A DNA stretch of 48,347 nt, taken from the NCBI GenBank assembly GCA_003451595.1, contig DMDA01000030.1, positions 11,933-60,279 of the forward strand, given 5' to 3'. Source of the stretch: Chloroflexota bacterium (GTDB lineage Bacteria; Chloroflexota; Anaerolineae; Caldilineales; Caldilineaceae). This document shows positions 25,288 through 34,034 of this stretch, one piece after another (the first letter of the stretch is position 1; each line of letters starts with the position of its first letter). Position numbers and translations under genes: made by a program. The notes under the pieces were generated by a model. That model saw only the letters and a list, made by a program, of their open reading frames with translations. It did no database searches and was not told where the DNA came from.

Positions 25288-27099
25288 ATGCACCTCAACC
25301 CCTCTTTAAGCATTGCCGGCGTCCTCCTGGCTGGCGTCTTCTGCCAGTGGTTCGCCTGGCGCATCAAAGCGCCTGCGATCATTCCGTTACTGGCGGCTGG
25401 TTTCATCGCCGGCCCGCTTCTCAACATCATTCACCCGCGCGAAGCGCTGGGCGAACTCTTCTTCCCGTTGGTGTCGCTCTCGGTGGCCATCATCCTCTTC
25501 GAGGGTGCGTTGACGCTGACATGGAGCGATGTGCGCCACGTTGTCGGGCCGGTGCGCGGTCTGCTTACTGTGGGCGCGCTGGCAACCTGGTTTGGCGGCG
25601 CAGCCGGCGCGCATTTCATCGTGGGTCTGCCCTGGAATCTGGCGTTACTCTTCGGCGCACTGATCATCGTCACCGGGCCGACCGTGATTGCACCGCTGCT
25701 GCGCAACGTGCGCCCTACCGCTAACATCGCCTCGATCCTGCGCTGGGAGGGCATTATCATCGACCCGATCGGCGCATCAATTGCCGTGCTCGTGTTCGAT
25801 CTGGTCGTGGCCGGCGCGGCGGCCACCTGGACCGACACACTGCTCACCTTCGCCAAGATCGTGCTGCTCGGCGGCGGGCTAGGGTTGGCAGTGGGCTACT
25901 TCACCTACCTGGCGCTGCGCCGCTACTGGATTCCCGACTATCTGCGCGATATCGCCATCCTGGCGCTGGTGATCGGCGTCTTTGCCATCGCCAACACGCT
26001 GGCGCACGAATCCGGGTTGACTGCCGTGACGGTGATGGGCATCTTCCTTGCCAACGCCAACCCGCACAAACTGCACGAGTTGCTCTACTTCAAAGAGAAA
26101 CTCAGCGTCCTGCTAATCTCTACACTCTTTATTTTGCTGGCCGCAACCATCACGGTTGCAGACATGCAATTGTTGGACTGGCGCGCCTTTGCCCTGGTCG
26201 GCATCGTGATGTTCGTGCTGCGTCCGGTCGGCGTCTTGCTCAGCACGATGGGCAGCCAACTCAGCCGCAACGAACGGCTCTTTCTTGCCTGGATCGCACC
26301 GCGCGGGATTGTGGCGGCGTCGGTGACGTCGGTCTTCGTGCTTACGTTGGTGGAGTTGGGCTACCCCGAAGCGCGGATCATCGTGCCGCTAGTCTTCCTG
26401 GTGATTGTGGCGACGGTGCTGGTGCAGGGCGGCACCGCCAAATGGGTGGCGCGGTGGTTGAACGTGGCAGAGGCAGACCCACAGGGCTTCTTGATCGTGG
26501 GCGCCAACGCCTTCAGTTGTGAACTGGCGGCGGTGCTTCAGCGCGCCGGCATTGTGGTGCGGCTGATCGATGTCAACTACAACAATGTGGCGGCGGCGCG
26601 ACTGCGCGGTCTCGACGCCATGCAGGGCAACATTCTTTCCACATTTGTCGAAGATGATGTCGATCTCACCGGGGTGGGGCGGCTGCTGGCGCTGACCAAC
26701 AACGAGGAGGCCAATGCGTTGGCGTGCAAACACTTTGAGGATGAGTTTGGATCGGCGAACGTCTACCAATTGCCGCCCGTGCTCAGCGCACGTCCGGGTG
26801 AGCAGTTCAACCGCGTTCGGCTTGGGCGCCTGCTCTTTGCGCGTACAGCGACCTTCACCATGCTTCAGTCTGCGCTGGAAAGCGGCGGCCAGCTCAAAAT
26901 CACGCCACTGACCGAGCAGTTTACGTGGGATAATTTTCGCCAAAAGCACGGCGAGCAGGTGCTGCCGCTGATGGCGATTCGCAAGCACACCGTCGTCGTG
27001 GCGACTGTCAATTTCCCGCTGACGCCACAAGCTGGCTGGAACGTTGTCAGCCTCTTCTTGCCACCAGCAAAGGCAGCGCCAGAAAAGGCAACATCATAG
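25288..27099 (+). CDS. CPA1-type cation:proton antiporter with RCK-like C-terminal domain
   Basis: A 603-residue inner-membrane antiporter exchanging Na+ or K+ for protons. About twelve hydrophobic helices span residues 1-400, with the family segments AIILFEGALTL, GALIIVTGPTVIAPLL and ILRWEGIIIDPIGA, whose Asp-Pro is in the expected transport-site helix. Residues about 403-520 form a TrkA-N/RCK-like Rossmann domain (FLIVGANAFSCELAAVLQRAG, then VRLIDVNYNNV and LLALTNNEEAN), suggesting nucleotide control. The remaining tail is soluble. The ATG follows the enoyl-CoA hydratase stop with no gap. Confidence 0.88.
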   Translation: MHLNPSLSIAGVLLAGVFCQWFAWRIKAPAIIPLLAAGFIAGPLLNIIHPREALGELFFPLVSLSVAIILFEGALTLTWSDVRHVVGPVRGLLTVGALATWFGGAAGAHFIVGLPWNLALLFGALIIVTGPTVIAPLLRNVRPTANIASILRWEGIIIDPIGASIAVLVFDLVVAGAAATWTDTLLTFAKIVLLGGGLGLAVGYFTYLALRRYWIPDYLRDIAILALVIGVFAIANTLAHESGLTAVTVMGIFLANANPHKLHELLYFKEKLSVLLISTLFILLAATITVADMQLLDWRAFALVGIVMFVLRPVGVLLSTMGSQLSRNERLFLAWIAPRGIVAASVTSVFVLTLVELGYPEARIIVPLVFLVIVATVLVQGGTAKWVARWLNVAEADPQGFLIVGANAFSCELAAVLQRAGIVVRLIDVNYNNVAAARLRGLDAMQGNILSTFVEDDVDLTGVGRLLALTNNEEANALACKHFEDEFGSANVYQLPPVLSARPGEQFNRVRLGRLLFARTATFTMLQSALESGGQLKITPLTEQFTWDNFRQKHGEQVLPLMAIRKHTVVVATVNFPLTPQAGWNVVSLFLPPAKAAPEKATS

Positions 27100-27224
27100 G
27101 TTTGGCACGGATGAGGCATCATCTCTTGACAGGCAACTTCAACCAGCGCCGGCCGATCGACGAGCAGCATTATCATCACAGTCGTCTTTGTCATGTTGTA
27201 ACCTGATCTGGGGAACGATGTTTG

Positions 27225-28607
27225 ATGCCACACACAAGTAGTGAAGTCGTAATCTGCGGCGCCGGCATTGCTGGCATCGCCGCTGCCTACCACCTGGCTG
27301 TGAAACAGGGCGTGCGCAACGTCGTGCTGGTGGATGAACGCGCACCGATGACGTTGACCAGCGACAAGTCGACCGAAGCCTATCGCAACTGGTGGCCCGG
27401 TCCCGATGACGCCATGCTGCGCCTGATGAACCGCAGCATCGACCTGCTCGAACAACTTGACGCCGCCACCGACCACCGCCTGCGCCTCAACCGTCGCGGC
27501 TATCTCTATGTCACCGGCGACCCAGCGCACGTGCCGGTGCTGGTCGAAGCGGCGAAACGCGCGGCGCAGATGGGTGCGGGCGCGCTGCGCGTCCACGCCG
27601 GCAGCGCACATGGCCCGGCGTACATCCCCGGCAATGCCGAGGATTGGCGCAGCCAGCCCGACGGCGCCGATCTCTTTCTGGACCCGGCGCTGATCCGCCG
27701 CCATTTTCCCTACCTCAACCCGCAGAGTCTGGCCGCGCTCCACGCGCGGCGCTGCGGCTGGTTCAGCGGGCAGCAACTCGGCATGGTGATGTTGGAGCAA
27801 GCGCGGGCGGCGGGCGTGCGCTTCATCGCGGGGCGCGTGGAGGCGGTGGATGCAACTGGCGGACGCGTGCGCGCCGTGCGCGTGGCGACCAGCAGCGGCA
27901 ACGAGCACATCGCCACGGCGCGCTTTGTCAACGCCGCCGGTCCGCTGGTCAACGATGTCGGGCGGCTGCTCGGTCTCGACCTGCCGATCTTCTCGGAACT
28001 ACACCTGAAGCTGGCGCTCGAAGATCGCCTCGGCGTGATTCCGCGCGACGCGCCCCTGGTGATCTGGGAGGATGCGCAGCATTTGCCCTGGTCGGCGGAG
28101 GAGCGGGCGGCGCTGGCGGAGAGCGCAGAGACGCGTCATCTGCTCGAAGTGTTTCCGGGCGGCGTGCACTTCCGCCCCGAAGGCGGTCACGGCGCACAGA
28201 CAGTGCTGCTGCTGTGGGCATATCACCTGGAACCGGTGACGCCGACTTTCCCGGCGCCGATCGACCCGGCCTTCCCCGAAACTGTGCTGCGTGGGATGAC
28301 AACGCTCGTTCCTGGCTTAGCCGCGTATCTGAAGAAACTGCCCAAATCCTACGTCGATGGCGGCTATTACACCAAGACGCAGGAAAACCGTCCGTTGATC
28401 GGACCATTGCCGGTCGAAGGGGCGTACATCTTTGCCGCGCTGTCGGGTTTCGGCTTGATGGCGGCTTGCGCCGGCGGCGAGTTGCTGGCAGCGCATATGA
28501 CGGGTTCGGCGCTGCCAGTATACGCTCCTGCCTTCCTGCTAAGCCGCTACGAGGATCCGACTTATCAACAACAGTTGGTGGCGTGGGGCGCCACTGGCCA
28601 GTTATAA
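27225..28607 (+). CDS. FAD-dependent amine/amino-acid oxidoreductase (DAO family)
   Basis: A 460-residue flavoprotein of the glycine oxidase/sarcosine oxidase beta group. The N-terminal dinucleotide fold is VVICGAGIAGIAAAYHLA, followed by VLVDERAP and TSDKSTEAYRNWWPGP, a conserved FAD-binding segment in sarcosine-oxidase-like proteins. The C-terminal half has YTKTQENRPLIGPLP and FAALSGFGLMAACAGGELLA, which close the FAD site. The substrate is not predictable. The ATG at 27225 is preferred to the adjacent in-frame TTG at 27222; GGGGAA lies upstream. It is separated by 125 bases from the antiporter gene and converges on thpR. Confidence 0.9.
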   Translation: MPHTSSEVVICGAGIAGIAAAYHLAVKQGVRNVVLVDERAPMTLTSDKSTEAYRNWWPGPDDAMLRLMNRSIDLLEQLDAATDHRLRLNRRGYLYVTGDPAHVPVLVEAAKRAAQMGAGALRVHAGSAHGPAYIPGNAEDWRSQPDGADLFLDPALIRRHFPYLNPQSLAALHARRCGWFSGQQLGMVMLEQARAAGVRFIAGRVEAVDATGGRVRAVRVATSSGNEHIATARFVNAAGPLVNDVGRLLGLDLPIFSELHLKLALEDRLGVIPRDAPLVIWEDAQHLPWSAEERAALAESAETRHLLEVFPGGVHFRPEGGHGAQTVLLLWAYHLEPVTPTFPAPIDPAFPETVLRGMTTLVPGLAAYLKKLPKSYVDGGYYTKTQENRPLIGPLPVEGAYIFAALSGFGLMAACAGGELLAAHMTGSALPVYAPAFLLSRYEDPTYQQQLVAWGATGQL

Positions 28608-28637
28608 CCTGGGAGTAGTCAGAATACCCCAAACGGG

Positions 28638-29237
28638 TTATGCGGGCTGCAAGGCAAATACCCCTAGCCGGGTGTAGATTGGACCGGAAGGCGTAAGCTC
28701 ACTGCGCATCAAGAGTAGTTCATCAACCGCCGCCACATCCCCAGCGTGCGTAGGGGCAGCCGCCAGTTGTGCGACGGCAGCGCCCACCGCTTGCAACTGG
28801 GCGGGCGTAGCGTGGCGCTGCAAACGCCCGATGGTCAGATGAGGCTTGAACGGTTTGGGGTCAGCGGGCAATCCTGCCAACCGTGCAGCGGATTCTACTG
28901 CCACTTGCAGCCCGGTCAGCGCCGCAACATCGCCCTCTACGCCGCACCAGATCACGCTGGGGCGGCGAGCGCTTGGAAAACAACCCACACCACTGGCAAA
29001 CAGCATCATCCGAGCATGGCGTTGGGCAACATATACCAGGCTCTGCGCCAATGCCTGTTGCTGTGCACTATCGATTTCCCCAAGAAAGCGGAGGGTCAGG
29101 TGAAGGTTGCTGGCCGCCGTCCATCGCACACAGCGATCAAGCTGCTGGCGTTGCAGGTGCTGCGCCAGGCGATGCTGGGTTGCGAGCAGGCGCTGCTGCA
29201 CTGGTGTGGGCATTGCAATGGCAATGAAAGCGCGCAT
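28638..29237 (-). CDS. thpR: RNA 2',3'-cyclic phosphodiesterase ThpR
   Basis: A 199-residue member of the 2H phosphoesterase family, formerly called 2'-5' RNA ligase. Both catalytic motifs are present: HLTL in NLHLTLRFLGE and HLTI in FKPHLTIGRL. MRAFIAIAMP is the usual start, so the ATG at 29237 is chosen; an upstream start at 29318 would overlap the preceding gene by about 50 bases. The cellular RNA substrate of these enzymes is not firmly known. It lies 28 bases after the repeat membrane protein gene on the same strand. Confidence 0.93.
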   Translation of the reverse strand: MRAFIAIAMPTPVQQRLLATQHRLAQHLQRQQLDRCVRWTAASNLHLTLRFLGEIDSAQQQALAQSLVYVAQRHARMMLFASGVGCFPSARRPSVIWCGVEGDVAALTGLQVAVESAARLAGLPADPKPFKPHLTIGRLQRHATPAQLQAVGAAVAQLAAAPTHAGDVAAVDELLLMRSELTPSGPIYTRLGVFALQPA

Positions 29238-29265
29238 TAGTCTCTGGACAAACGGCGGCGCCGAA

Positions 29266-30591
29266 TCACCACTGACGTCGCCGTGGCGGTGGGAGGCTGT
29301 AGCGATCGTAGAAGTCACGCTGGGCAGCGCGCGAACGCATGAACATCACACTGGTGATCAGCCCCAGGATGCCGATGCCGCTGGCGCCGGTGAAGGTCAG
29401 GCAGAGCAACATGATCATCAGGTTTTGCGTGGTGGGCGCCAGCATATTGACCAGTTGGTAGGCGGGCGGCGTCGGCGTGATGGTGGGCAGCGGCGTCATG
29501 ACGGCGCCCAACGCCACCGGTGGCTCAGTAGGGGCCGCAGTGACAACAATGTAGGCAACCGCCGGTGCAGTGGGCGTCGGCGGCAGGCCGGCGCTTTCAC
29601 CGCTCATCTGCGCCAGCGCCGGATCAGGTTGCATGACGGCCGGATCATTGCCGCGCGGATCGCCGGGCGGCGGCGTGATGACAATCGGCGTTGGCGGCGC
29701 AAATGGATCGATGGTTGGAGTCGGCGTCGCTAGCGGCGAGCCAAACGCATCAACGGGGATTGGGTTGCCAAACTGGTCGAACGTGACATTGGCAGGGGCA
29801 ACCGGATTGCCAAAAGCGTCGGTGGCAACAGGTTGCGGCAACGGGCTGCCAAAGGCGTCAGTGGCAAATGCTTGTGGGAGCGGATTACCGAAGGCATCGG
29901 TGGCTTGCGGTTGCGGGATCGGATTGCCAAACGCATCAAATGTCTGTGGAATCGGGTTGCCAAAAGCGTCGGTGGCGACCGGTTGCACAGGACTAAAGAA
30001 GGGATCGGGAGTTGGCGGTACGATTGGGTTGCCAAAGGCATCAGTGGCAATGGGCGGCGCCGCGTTCGGGTCGGTCGTCGGAATCACGCCGACACCGGGC
30101 GTGGGCGTCACGTTCGGGCCATAACCGCAGACAGTTGGTGCTTCGCCCTGGGCGCCATCGGTTGTGACTTCTTGCAGGCGGAAACAATAAGCAACGCCTG
30201 GCTCCACCCCTGTCAGCACCGGAAAACTGTATTGCGCTGGCGTTGATGGCCCACCACGTGCCTGGACAAAGCCAATGCTGTGGAAGGCGATGTCCGGATC
30301 ACTGGCGAGCTTGCACTGCACATCAAAGCCTTCGACGTTGAACTCACTGGTTGTGCCCCATTGCAGGATTACAGAAGAGGGGTTCGGAATGACATTGAAG
30401 TAACTGAGTTGAATGGCCGCCAACGCCGGACGCGCCAGCAACACCACCAGTGCCAACATCAAACTACCCAGCACAATCCACACTGCGAGCCGCGTCTGAG
30501 TCAGCGTCTTCTGAGTCAGCGTCTGTCGCTGTCCCTGCATTTTCTGAGCCTGCTCCTCATTCACGGTTGGTTTTCGATCTAATGCATTCAT
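29266..30591 (-). CDS. Membrane-anchored proline-rich repeat protein (FN3-like head, DAFGNP repeats)
   Basis: A 441-residue protein with no named family. A basic N-terminus leads to a membrane helix (about 35-59), then a fibronectin-III-like domain (about 60-158: LSYFNVIPNPSSVILQW ... VAYCFRLQEV). Residues 182-287 carry eight copies of a DAFGNP-containing unit (consensus ATDAFGNPIPQP), then a Pro/Thr-rich stretch to about 378. A second hydrophobic segment (about 389-417) precedes a short basic tail (RSRAAQRDFYDRY...PPPRRRQW). The middle is probably extracytoplasmic. The ATG at 30591 replaces a TTG six bases upstream. The layout resembles the larger repeat protein at 38819-41320, though the repeat sequences differ. 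Confidence 0.8.
   Translation of the reverse strand: MNALDRKPTVNEEQAQKMQGQRQTLTQKTLTQTRLAVWIVLGSLMLALVVLLARPALAAIQLSYFNVIPNPSSVILQWGTTSEFNVEGFDVQCKLASDPDIAFHSIGFVQARGGPSTPAQYSFPVLTGVEPGVAYCFRLQEVTTDGAQGEAPTVCGYGPNVTPTPGVGVIPTTDPNAAPPIATDAFGNPIVPPTPDPFFSPVQPVATDAFGNPIPQTFDAFGNPIPQPQATDAFGNPLPQAFATDAFGSPLPQPVATDAFGNPVAPANVTFDQFGNPIPVDAFGSPLATPTPTIDPFAPPTPIVITPPPGDPRGNDPAVMQPDPALAQMSGESAGLPPTPTAPAVAYIVVTAAPTEPPVALGAVMTPLPTITPTPPAYQLVNMLAPTTQNLMIMLLCLTFTGASGIGILGLITSVMFMRSRAAQRDFYDRYSLPPPRRRQW
29731..30048 (-). repeat. Coding repeats for DAFGNP units
   Basis: Eight degenerate in-frame units of about 30-60 bases encode (A/T)(T/F)D(A/Q)FG(N/S)P. DNA identity between units is high enough for slippage or unequal recombination to change copy number. 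Confidence 0.8.
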
Positions 30592-30670
30592 CGGCAAAAT
30601 TCTATCACGCAGGCGTCCAGAAAAGCATACGTTTTTCGGTGTATTGCCAGTAACCCTTCTTGGAGTAATC

Positions 30671-30706
30671 CGTCAGGATTAGCGTCAGGATTAGCGTCAG
30701 GATTAG
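30671..30706. repeat. 12-bp tandem repeat at the 3' end of the Sco gene
   Basis: Three exact copies of CGTCAGGATTAG. The Sco stop codon falls at the edge of the array, so the repeats form the start of the 3' untranslated region. Confidence 0.85.
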
Positions 30707-31332
30707 CGTTCGGTCAAATAAGCAATGTCGGCGGCAATGTCCCCTTTGGGTGCATCGTGGGCGAAAATCTCGCGCAAGTTATTCTCTTTATCGATGATGT
30801 AGACAAAGGCTGTATGATCAATCAAGTAATCAGCGGCGCTCTGTGATGACTCCAGGACGCGTTTTTCAGCGTAAACCCCATAATCGCTCTTGACGCGCGT
30901 CAATTCATCTGTTTGCAATTGAACGCCGTAAAAGTTCGGGTTGAAGGCGCCAACATAGGCAGCAAGACGTTCCGGCGAATCACGTTCCGGGTCTACCGTG
31001 ACAAAGACAAACGCGGTCTCGGCGCGTTGCGCCTCAGAGAGCGTATCGTACACGCCCTTCATGTTAGCAAGTGTGAGCGGGCACACATCCGGGCAAAAGG
31101 TATAGCCAAAGAACACAACCTTGACGCGCTTGCCCAACGCCTCCAGTGTAAAGGGCATATTGTCCAGATTGACGCCACTGATCGGCGGCGCCGGGATCAC
31201 CGGGTCATAAGGCGTTCCACGAAATTTGTACTCCTGGCTGCACCCACCGAACGCCAATGCCAACACGGCTGCCACCATCCACAACGCAACCCAACGATAG
31301 GCAGCTCGCCTTTCTCCTACTTTGATGGTCAT
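30703..31332 (-). CDS. Sco1/SenC family copper chaperone
   Basis: A 209-residue lipoprotein-like copper-binding thioredoxin-fold protein that helps assemble the CuA site of cytochrome c oxidase. The N-terminus is a lipoprotein signal ending in a lipobox-like ALAFGGC. The Sco motif is FCPDVCP, and the conserved copper-ligand His lies in YLIDHTAFVYIID. The ATG at 31332 is one base after the stop of the upstream gene; a GTG at 31344 would overlap that gene. It fits an aerobic terminal oxidase in this organism; a CtaG-like gene sits elsewhere at 6693. Confidence 0.94.
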   Translation of the reverse strand: MTIKVGERRAAYRWVALWMVAAVLALAFGGCSQEYKFRGTPYDPVIPAPPISGVNLDNMPFTLEALGKRVKVVFFGYTFCPDVCPLTLANMKGVYDTLSEAQRAETAFVFVTVDPERDSPERLAAYVGAFNPNFYGVQLQTDELTRVKSDYGVYAEKRVLESSQSAADYLIDHTAFVYIIDKENNLREIFAHDAPKGDIAADIAYLTER

Positions 31333-31333
31333 A

Positions 31334-32014
31334 CTATTTTTCACCCTCGCTCATTTCATCCGGCGCCAGCAACGCAGCCAGAATATCATAGAACTCGCGC
31401 TGACATGCTGCGGCCAGTGAACTGTTATACCAGACCCGCATCTCGTGGATCAGTTTCGTCGTCAGTGCACTAAAGCGCTCCTGGGCAATGACGCTTTCAT
31501 CATCCGCCAGCGTTTCGTACTCAGGATAACGGCTAAGCCACTCCAACAGGTTCCGTTCGGCTTGCTCTGGGCGCGGCCCCCATTGCGTCTGCAGTTCCCA
31601 CTCATCATCAAAAACTAGGAACTGCGGCAGATCCCACTCTTCCAGCGCCACTGAGAGATCGATGTCGGGCAGCAGGGTTGTCAGTGGGCGGACATCGGCA
31701 TCGGTGAAGATGCGCAATTGCACGCGGCAGGAAGCAGCCAGCAGGCGCGCTATCACCGGCAACACAGCCGTTGTATCCGGGTCTTCAGCGGTGACCAGCG
31801 CCACAATGACGAGAGCGTCGGGATAATCGATCATGCCAGCCTGCAGTGCGGGGAGCAGGCGCGTTTCGTCGTAGCGCATCCGCAACAATCGCCCACGATC
31901 CGCCTGCACCTGGCAATATTCGGCAAATGTCATACCGTGCGCCACAGCCAGGGCTTTATCACCTGCCAGCAATATGGCGCCATCCTTTACGCCCATCGCG
32001 AAGTGTGCACTCAC
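31334..32014 (-). CDS. Thioredoxin-fold family protein lacking the active-site cysteines
   Basis: A 226-residue protein resembling the thioredoxin-like family usually carrying a WCxD motif after the first strand. Here that position reads VTAEDPDTTAVLPV, so the Trp-Cys is gone. The second half retains the family's cis-Pro strand LPQFLVFDDEWELQTQWGPRPEQ in two adjacent pieces. The C-terminal helix region carries a late single Cys (AAACQREF). It starts with GTG overlapping the biotin carrier stop by four bases (GTGA) and ends one base before Sco. A redox role is doubtful; a binding or scaffolding role is possible. Family assignment is by eye. Confidence 0.65.
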   Translation of the reverse strand: MSAHFAMGVKDGAILLAGDKALAVAHGMTFAEYCQVQADRGRLLRMRYDETRLLPALQAGMIDYPDALVIVALVTAEDPDTTAVLPVIARLLAASCRVQLRIFTDADVRPLTTLLPDIDLSVALEEWDLPQFLVFDDEWELQTQWGPRPEQAERNLLEWLSRYPEYETLADDESVIAQERFSALTTKLIHEMRVWYNSSLAAACQREFYDILAALLAPDEMSEGEK

Positions 32015-32508
32015 TCTAACACAACCAACACGGCATTTTGCTCGACGCGCTGGCCGGGTGTGGCCAGGATCGACCTGACCACGCCGGCGCGCATCGAACG
32101 GATCTCGTTTTCCATCTTCATGGCTTCCAGGATCACCAGCGGCTGCCCCTCCTCTACTGGGTCGCCCACGTTGACCAGCACCTTGACCACCAGACCGGGG
32201 ATCGGCGCCGTAATTGCCAGCTCACCTTCTGGCAACGTGGGCAGCTTGCGCGCCTGATTCAGCCGGCGCGCCCGTTCATCCTGCACCTGCACCTGGAATT
32301 GCTCGCTGCGAATCAAGATCGTGTAGTTGAAGCGATCTGAAGTGACGAGCATTTCGTGACTCTGCCCGCCAAAGAGCACGCTGTACAGTTCCGGGACGCC
32401 GCTGCGCACGATATCTACATCCACCGGCTCGCCATCTAGCAAGACCTGCGCATCGGTGATCTCGACTTCGTATTCGTTGTTGCCGATCCGTGCAAAATAC
32501 TTCACCAT
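32011..32508 (-). CDS. Biotin carboxyl carrier protein of an acyl-CoA carboxylase
   Basis: A 165-residue carrier whose C-terminal biotinyl domain holds the biotin-lysine motif EAMKMENEI, preceded by APIPGLVVKVLVNVGDPV. The N-terminal 85 residues form a separate domain seen in acyl-CoA carboxylase carriers (MVKYFARIGNNEYEVEI). It shuttles carboxybiotin between the adjacent biotin carboxylase and the carboxyltransferase. It overlaps the upstream biotin carboxylase gene by seven bases and the downstream gene by four, so translation is coupled at both ends. birA, 5.5 kb away and divergent, encodes the likely ligase. Confidence 0.94.
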   Translation of the reverse strand: MVKYFARIGNNEYEVEITDAQVLLDGEPVDVDIVRSGVPELYSVLFGGQSHEMLVTSDRFNYTILIRSEQFQVQVQDERARRLNQARKLPTLPEGELAITAPIPGLVVKVLVNVGDPVEEGQPLVILEAMKMENEIRSMRAGVVRSILATPGQRVEQNAVLVVLE

Positions 32509-34019
32509 TGCCCCCTTTGGGCGCGCATCCGCCCGGCCAGCTTCCAGTCGTTGCTCGGCGCTGCGCCATTGGCGCCCTGGCCAATGCGAGCGACAGCCTG
32601 TCGCCCTTCTTCATGCTCGATCATGGCTGCCACCACTGCCGCCAGGCGCTCACTTTCCGTCGACTGGGGACGACGCGGACCGATTCGTCGCCGACTCAGA
32701 AAGCCGGTGTCAAAGGTGCCCCAAATGAACTCCGTGCTGTCCATGATTTCCTGATGAAAAGGAATCGAGGTTTTGACGCCAGCAATGCGATATTCGTTCA
32801 GGGCGCGGCGCATGCGCAGGATGGCTTCGGCGCGATTTTCGCCATAGACGATCAGCTTGGCGATCATCGGGTCGTAGTAAAGACTGATCTCACAGCCCTC
32901 GTACAGGCTGCTCTCGACGCGCACCCCCGGGCCTGTCGGCTCCTTGAGATAGGTGATGACGCCGGAACTGGGCATGAAGTTGTTGAATGGGTCTTCGGCG
33001 GTGATGCGGCACTCGATTGCCCAACCTTTGGGCGCAATATCCTCCTGACGGTAGCGTAGACGGCGGCCAGCGGCAATGGAAATCTGCTCCTTGACAATGT
33101 CGATGCCCGTCACTAGCTCGGTGACGGGGTGCTCGACCTGCAAGCGCGTGTTCATTTCCAGGAAATAATAGCGATTATCCTTGCCATCATAGAGAAACTC
33201 AATGGTGCCGGCGTTGACATAGCCAACTGACTCCGCTGCCGCCACAGCCACCCGCCCCATCTCGGCGCGCGTCTTTTCGTCAATGGCGACGCTGGGCGCC
33301 TCCTCGATCAGCTTCTGATGACGGCGCTGAATGCTGCATTCGCGCTCGCCCAGGCTGATCGTGTTGCCGTGGCTGTCGGCCAGCACCTGGATTTCGATGT
33401 GACGGGCGTTGGCGACCAGCTTTTCCAGGTAGACTTCATCGTTGCCAAAGGCGGCCATTGCCTCGCGCCGTGCGGCGCCAATGGCGCTTTCGAGAGCGCC
33501 GACGTCATACACGGCGCGCATCCCTTTGCCGCCGCCGCCTGCCGACGCTTTGATCATGATCGGGAAGCCGATCTCTTTGGCGGCGGCGAGCAGTTCTTCG
33601 TCGCGTAGACCCTTCTCAGTGCCAGGCACAAGCGGGACGCCGCGTTTGCGCACGCTCTCGCGCGCCGTGATTTTGTCCCCCATCGCCTCGATCGCCTCCG
33701 GGCTGGGGCCAATAAAGGTGATGCCAGCATCCCGGCAAGCGGCGGCAAACTCGGCGCGCTCGGACAGGAAGCCATAACCTGGATGGATGGCGTCGGCGCC
33801 AGATTTGCGCGCCACGTCGATGATCTTATCGATGCGCAGATAGCTCTCGCGACTGGGCGCTGGCCCGATCAGGTACGCTTCATTGGCATAGCGAACGTGG
33901 AGCGCCGTGCGGTCCGCCTCGGAGAAGACGGCCACGGTCGCGATGCCGCGCTCTTCACACGCACGCAACACCCGGACTGCGATTTCGCCACGATTAGCAA
34001 CCAGTACCTTCTTGAACAT
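32502..34019 (-). CDS. accC: Biotin carboxylase subunit of acyl-CoA carboxylase
   Basis: A 505-residue ATP-grasp enzyme that carboxylates protein-bound biotin with bicarbonate. Landmarks are FKKVLVANRGEIAVRVLRAC, IHPGYGFLSE, the glycine-rich loop KASAGGGGKGMR, ERECSIQRRHQKLIEEAPS (adjacent blocks) and EMNTRLQVEHPVTE. After the core (about 450 residues) is a short extra tail leading straight into the biotin carrier gene, so carrier and carboxylase are separate, unlike fused PccA. The ATG at 34019 follows AGGGAACAGAGGC. Acetyl-CoA or propionyl-CoA could be the substrate. Confidence 0.96.
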   Translation of the reverse strand: MFKKVLVANRGEIAVRVLRACEERGIATVAVFSEADRTALHVRYANEAYLIGPAPSRESYLRIDKIIDVARKSGADAIHPGYGFLSERAEFAAACRDAGITFIGPSPEAIEAMGDKITARESVRKRGVPLVPGTEKGLRDEELLAAAKEIGFPIMIKASAGGGGKGMRAVYDVGALESAIGAARREAMAAFGNDEVYLEKLVANARHIEIQVLADSHGNTISLGERECSIQRRHQKLIEEAPSVAIDEKTRAEMGRVAVAAAESVGYVNAGTIEFLYDGKDNRYYFLEMNTRLQVEHPVTELVTGIDIVKEQISIAAGRRLRYRQEDIAPKGWAIECRITAEDPFNNFMPSSGVITYLKEPTGPGVRVESSLYEGCEISLYYDPMIAKLIVYGENRAEAILRMRRALNEYRIAGVKTSIPFHQEIMDSTEFIWGTFDTGFLSRRRIGPRRPQSTESERLAAVVAAMIEHEEGRQAVARIGQGANGAAPSNDWKLAGRMRAQRGQW

Positions 34020-34034
34020 GCCTCTGTTCCCTAG

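Noticed and set aside
29731..30048. CRISPR-like array in the DAFGNP region
   Set aside because: The periodicity is coding, in frame and degenerate, with no constant direct repeats or unique spacers.
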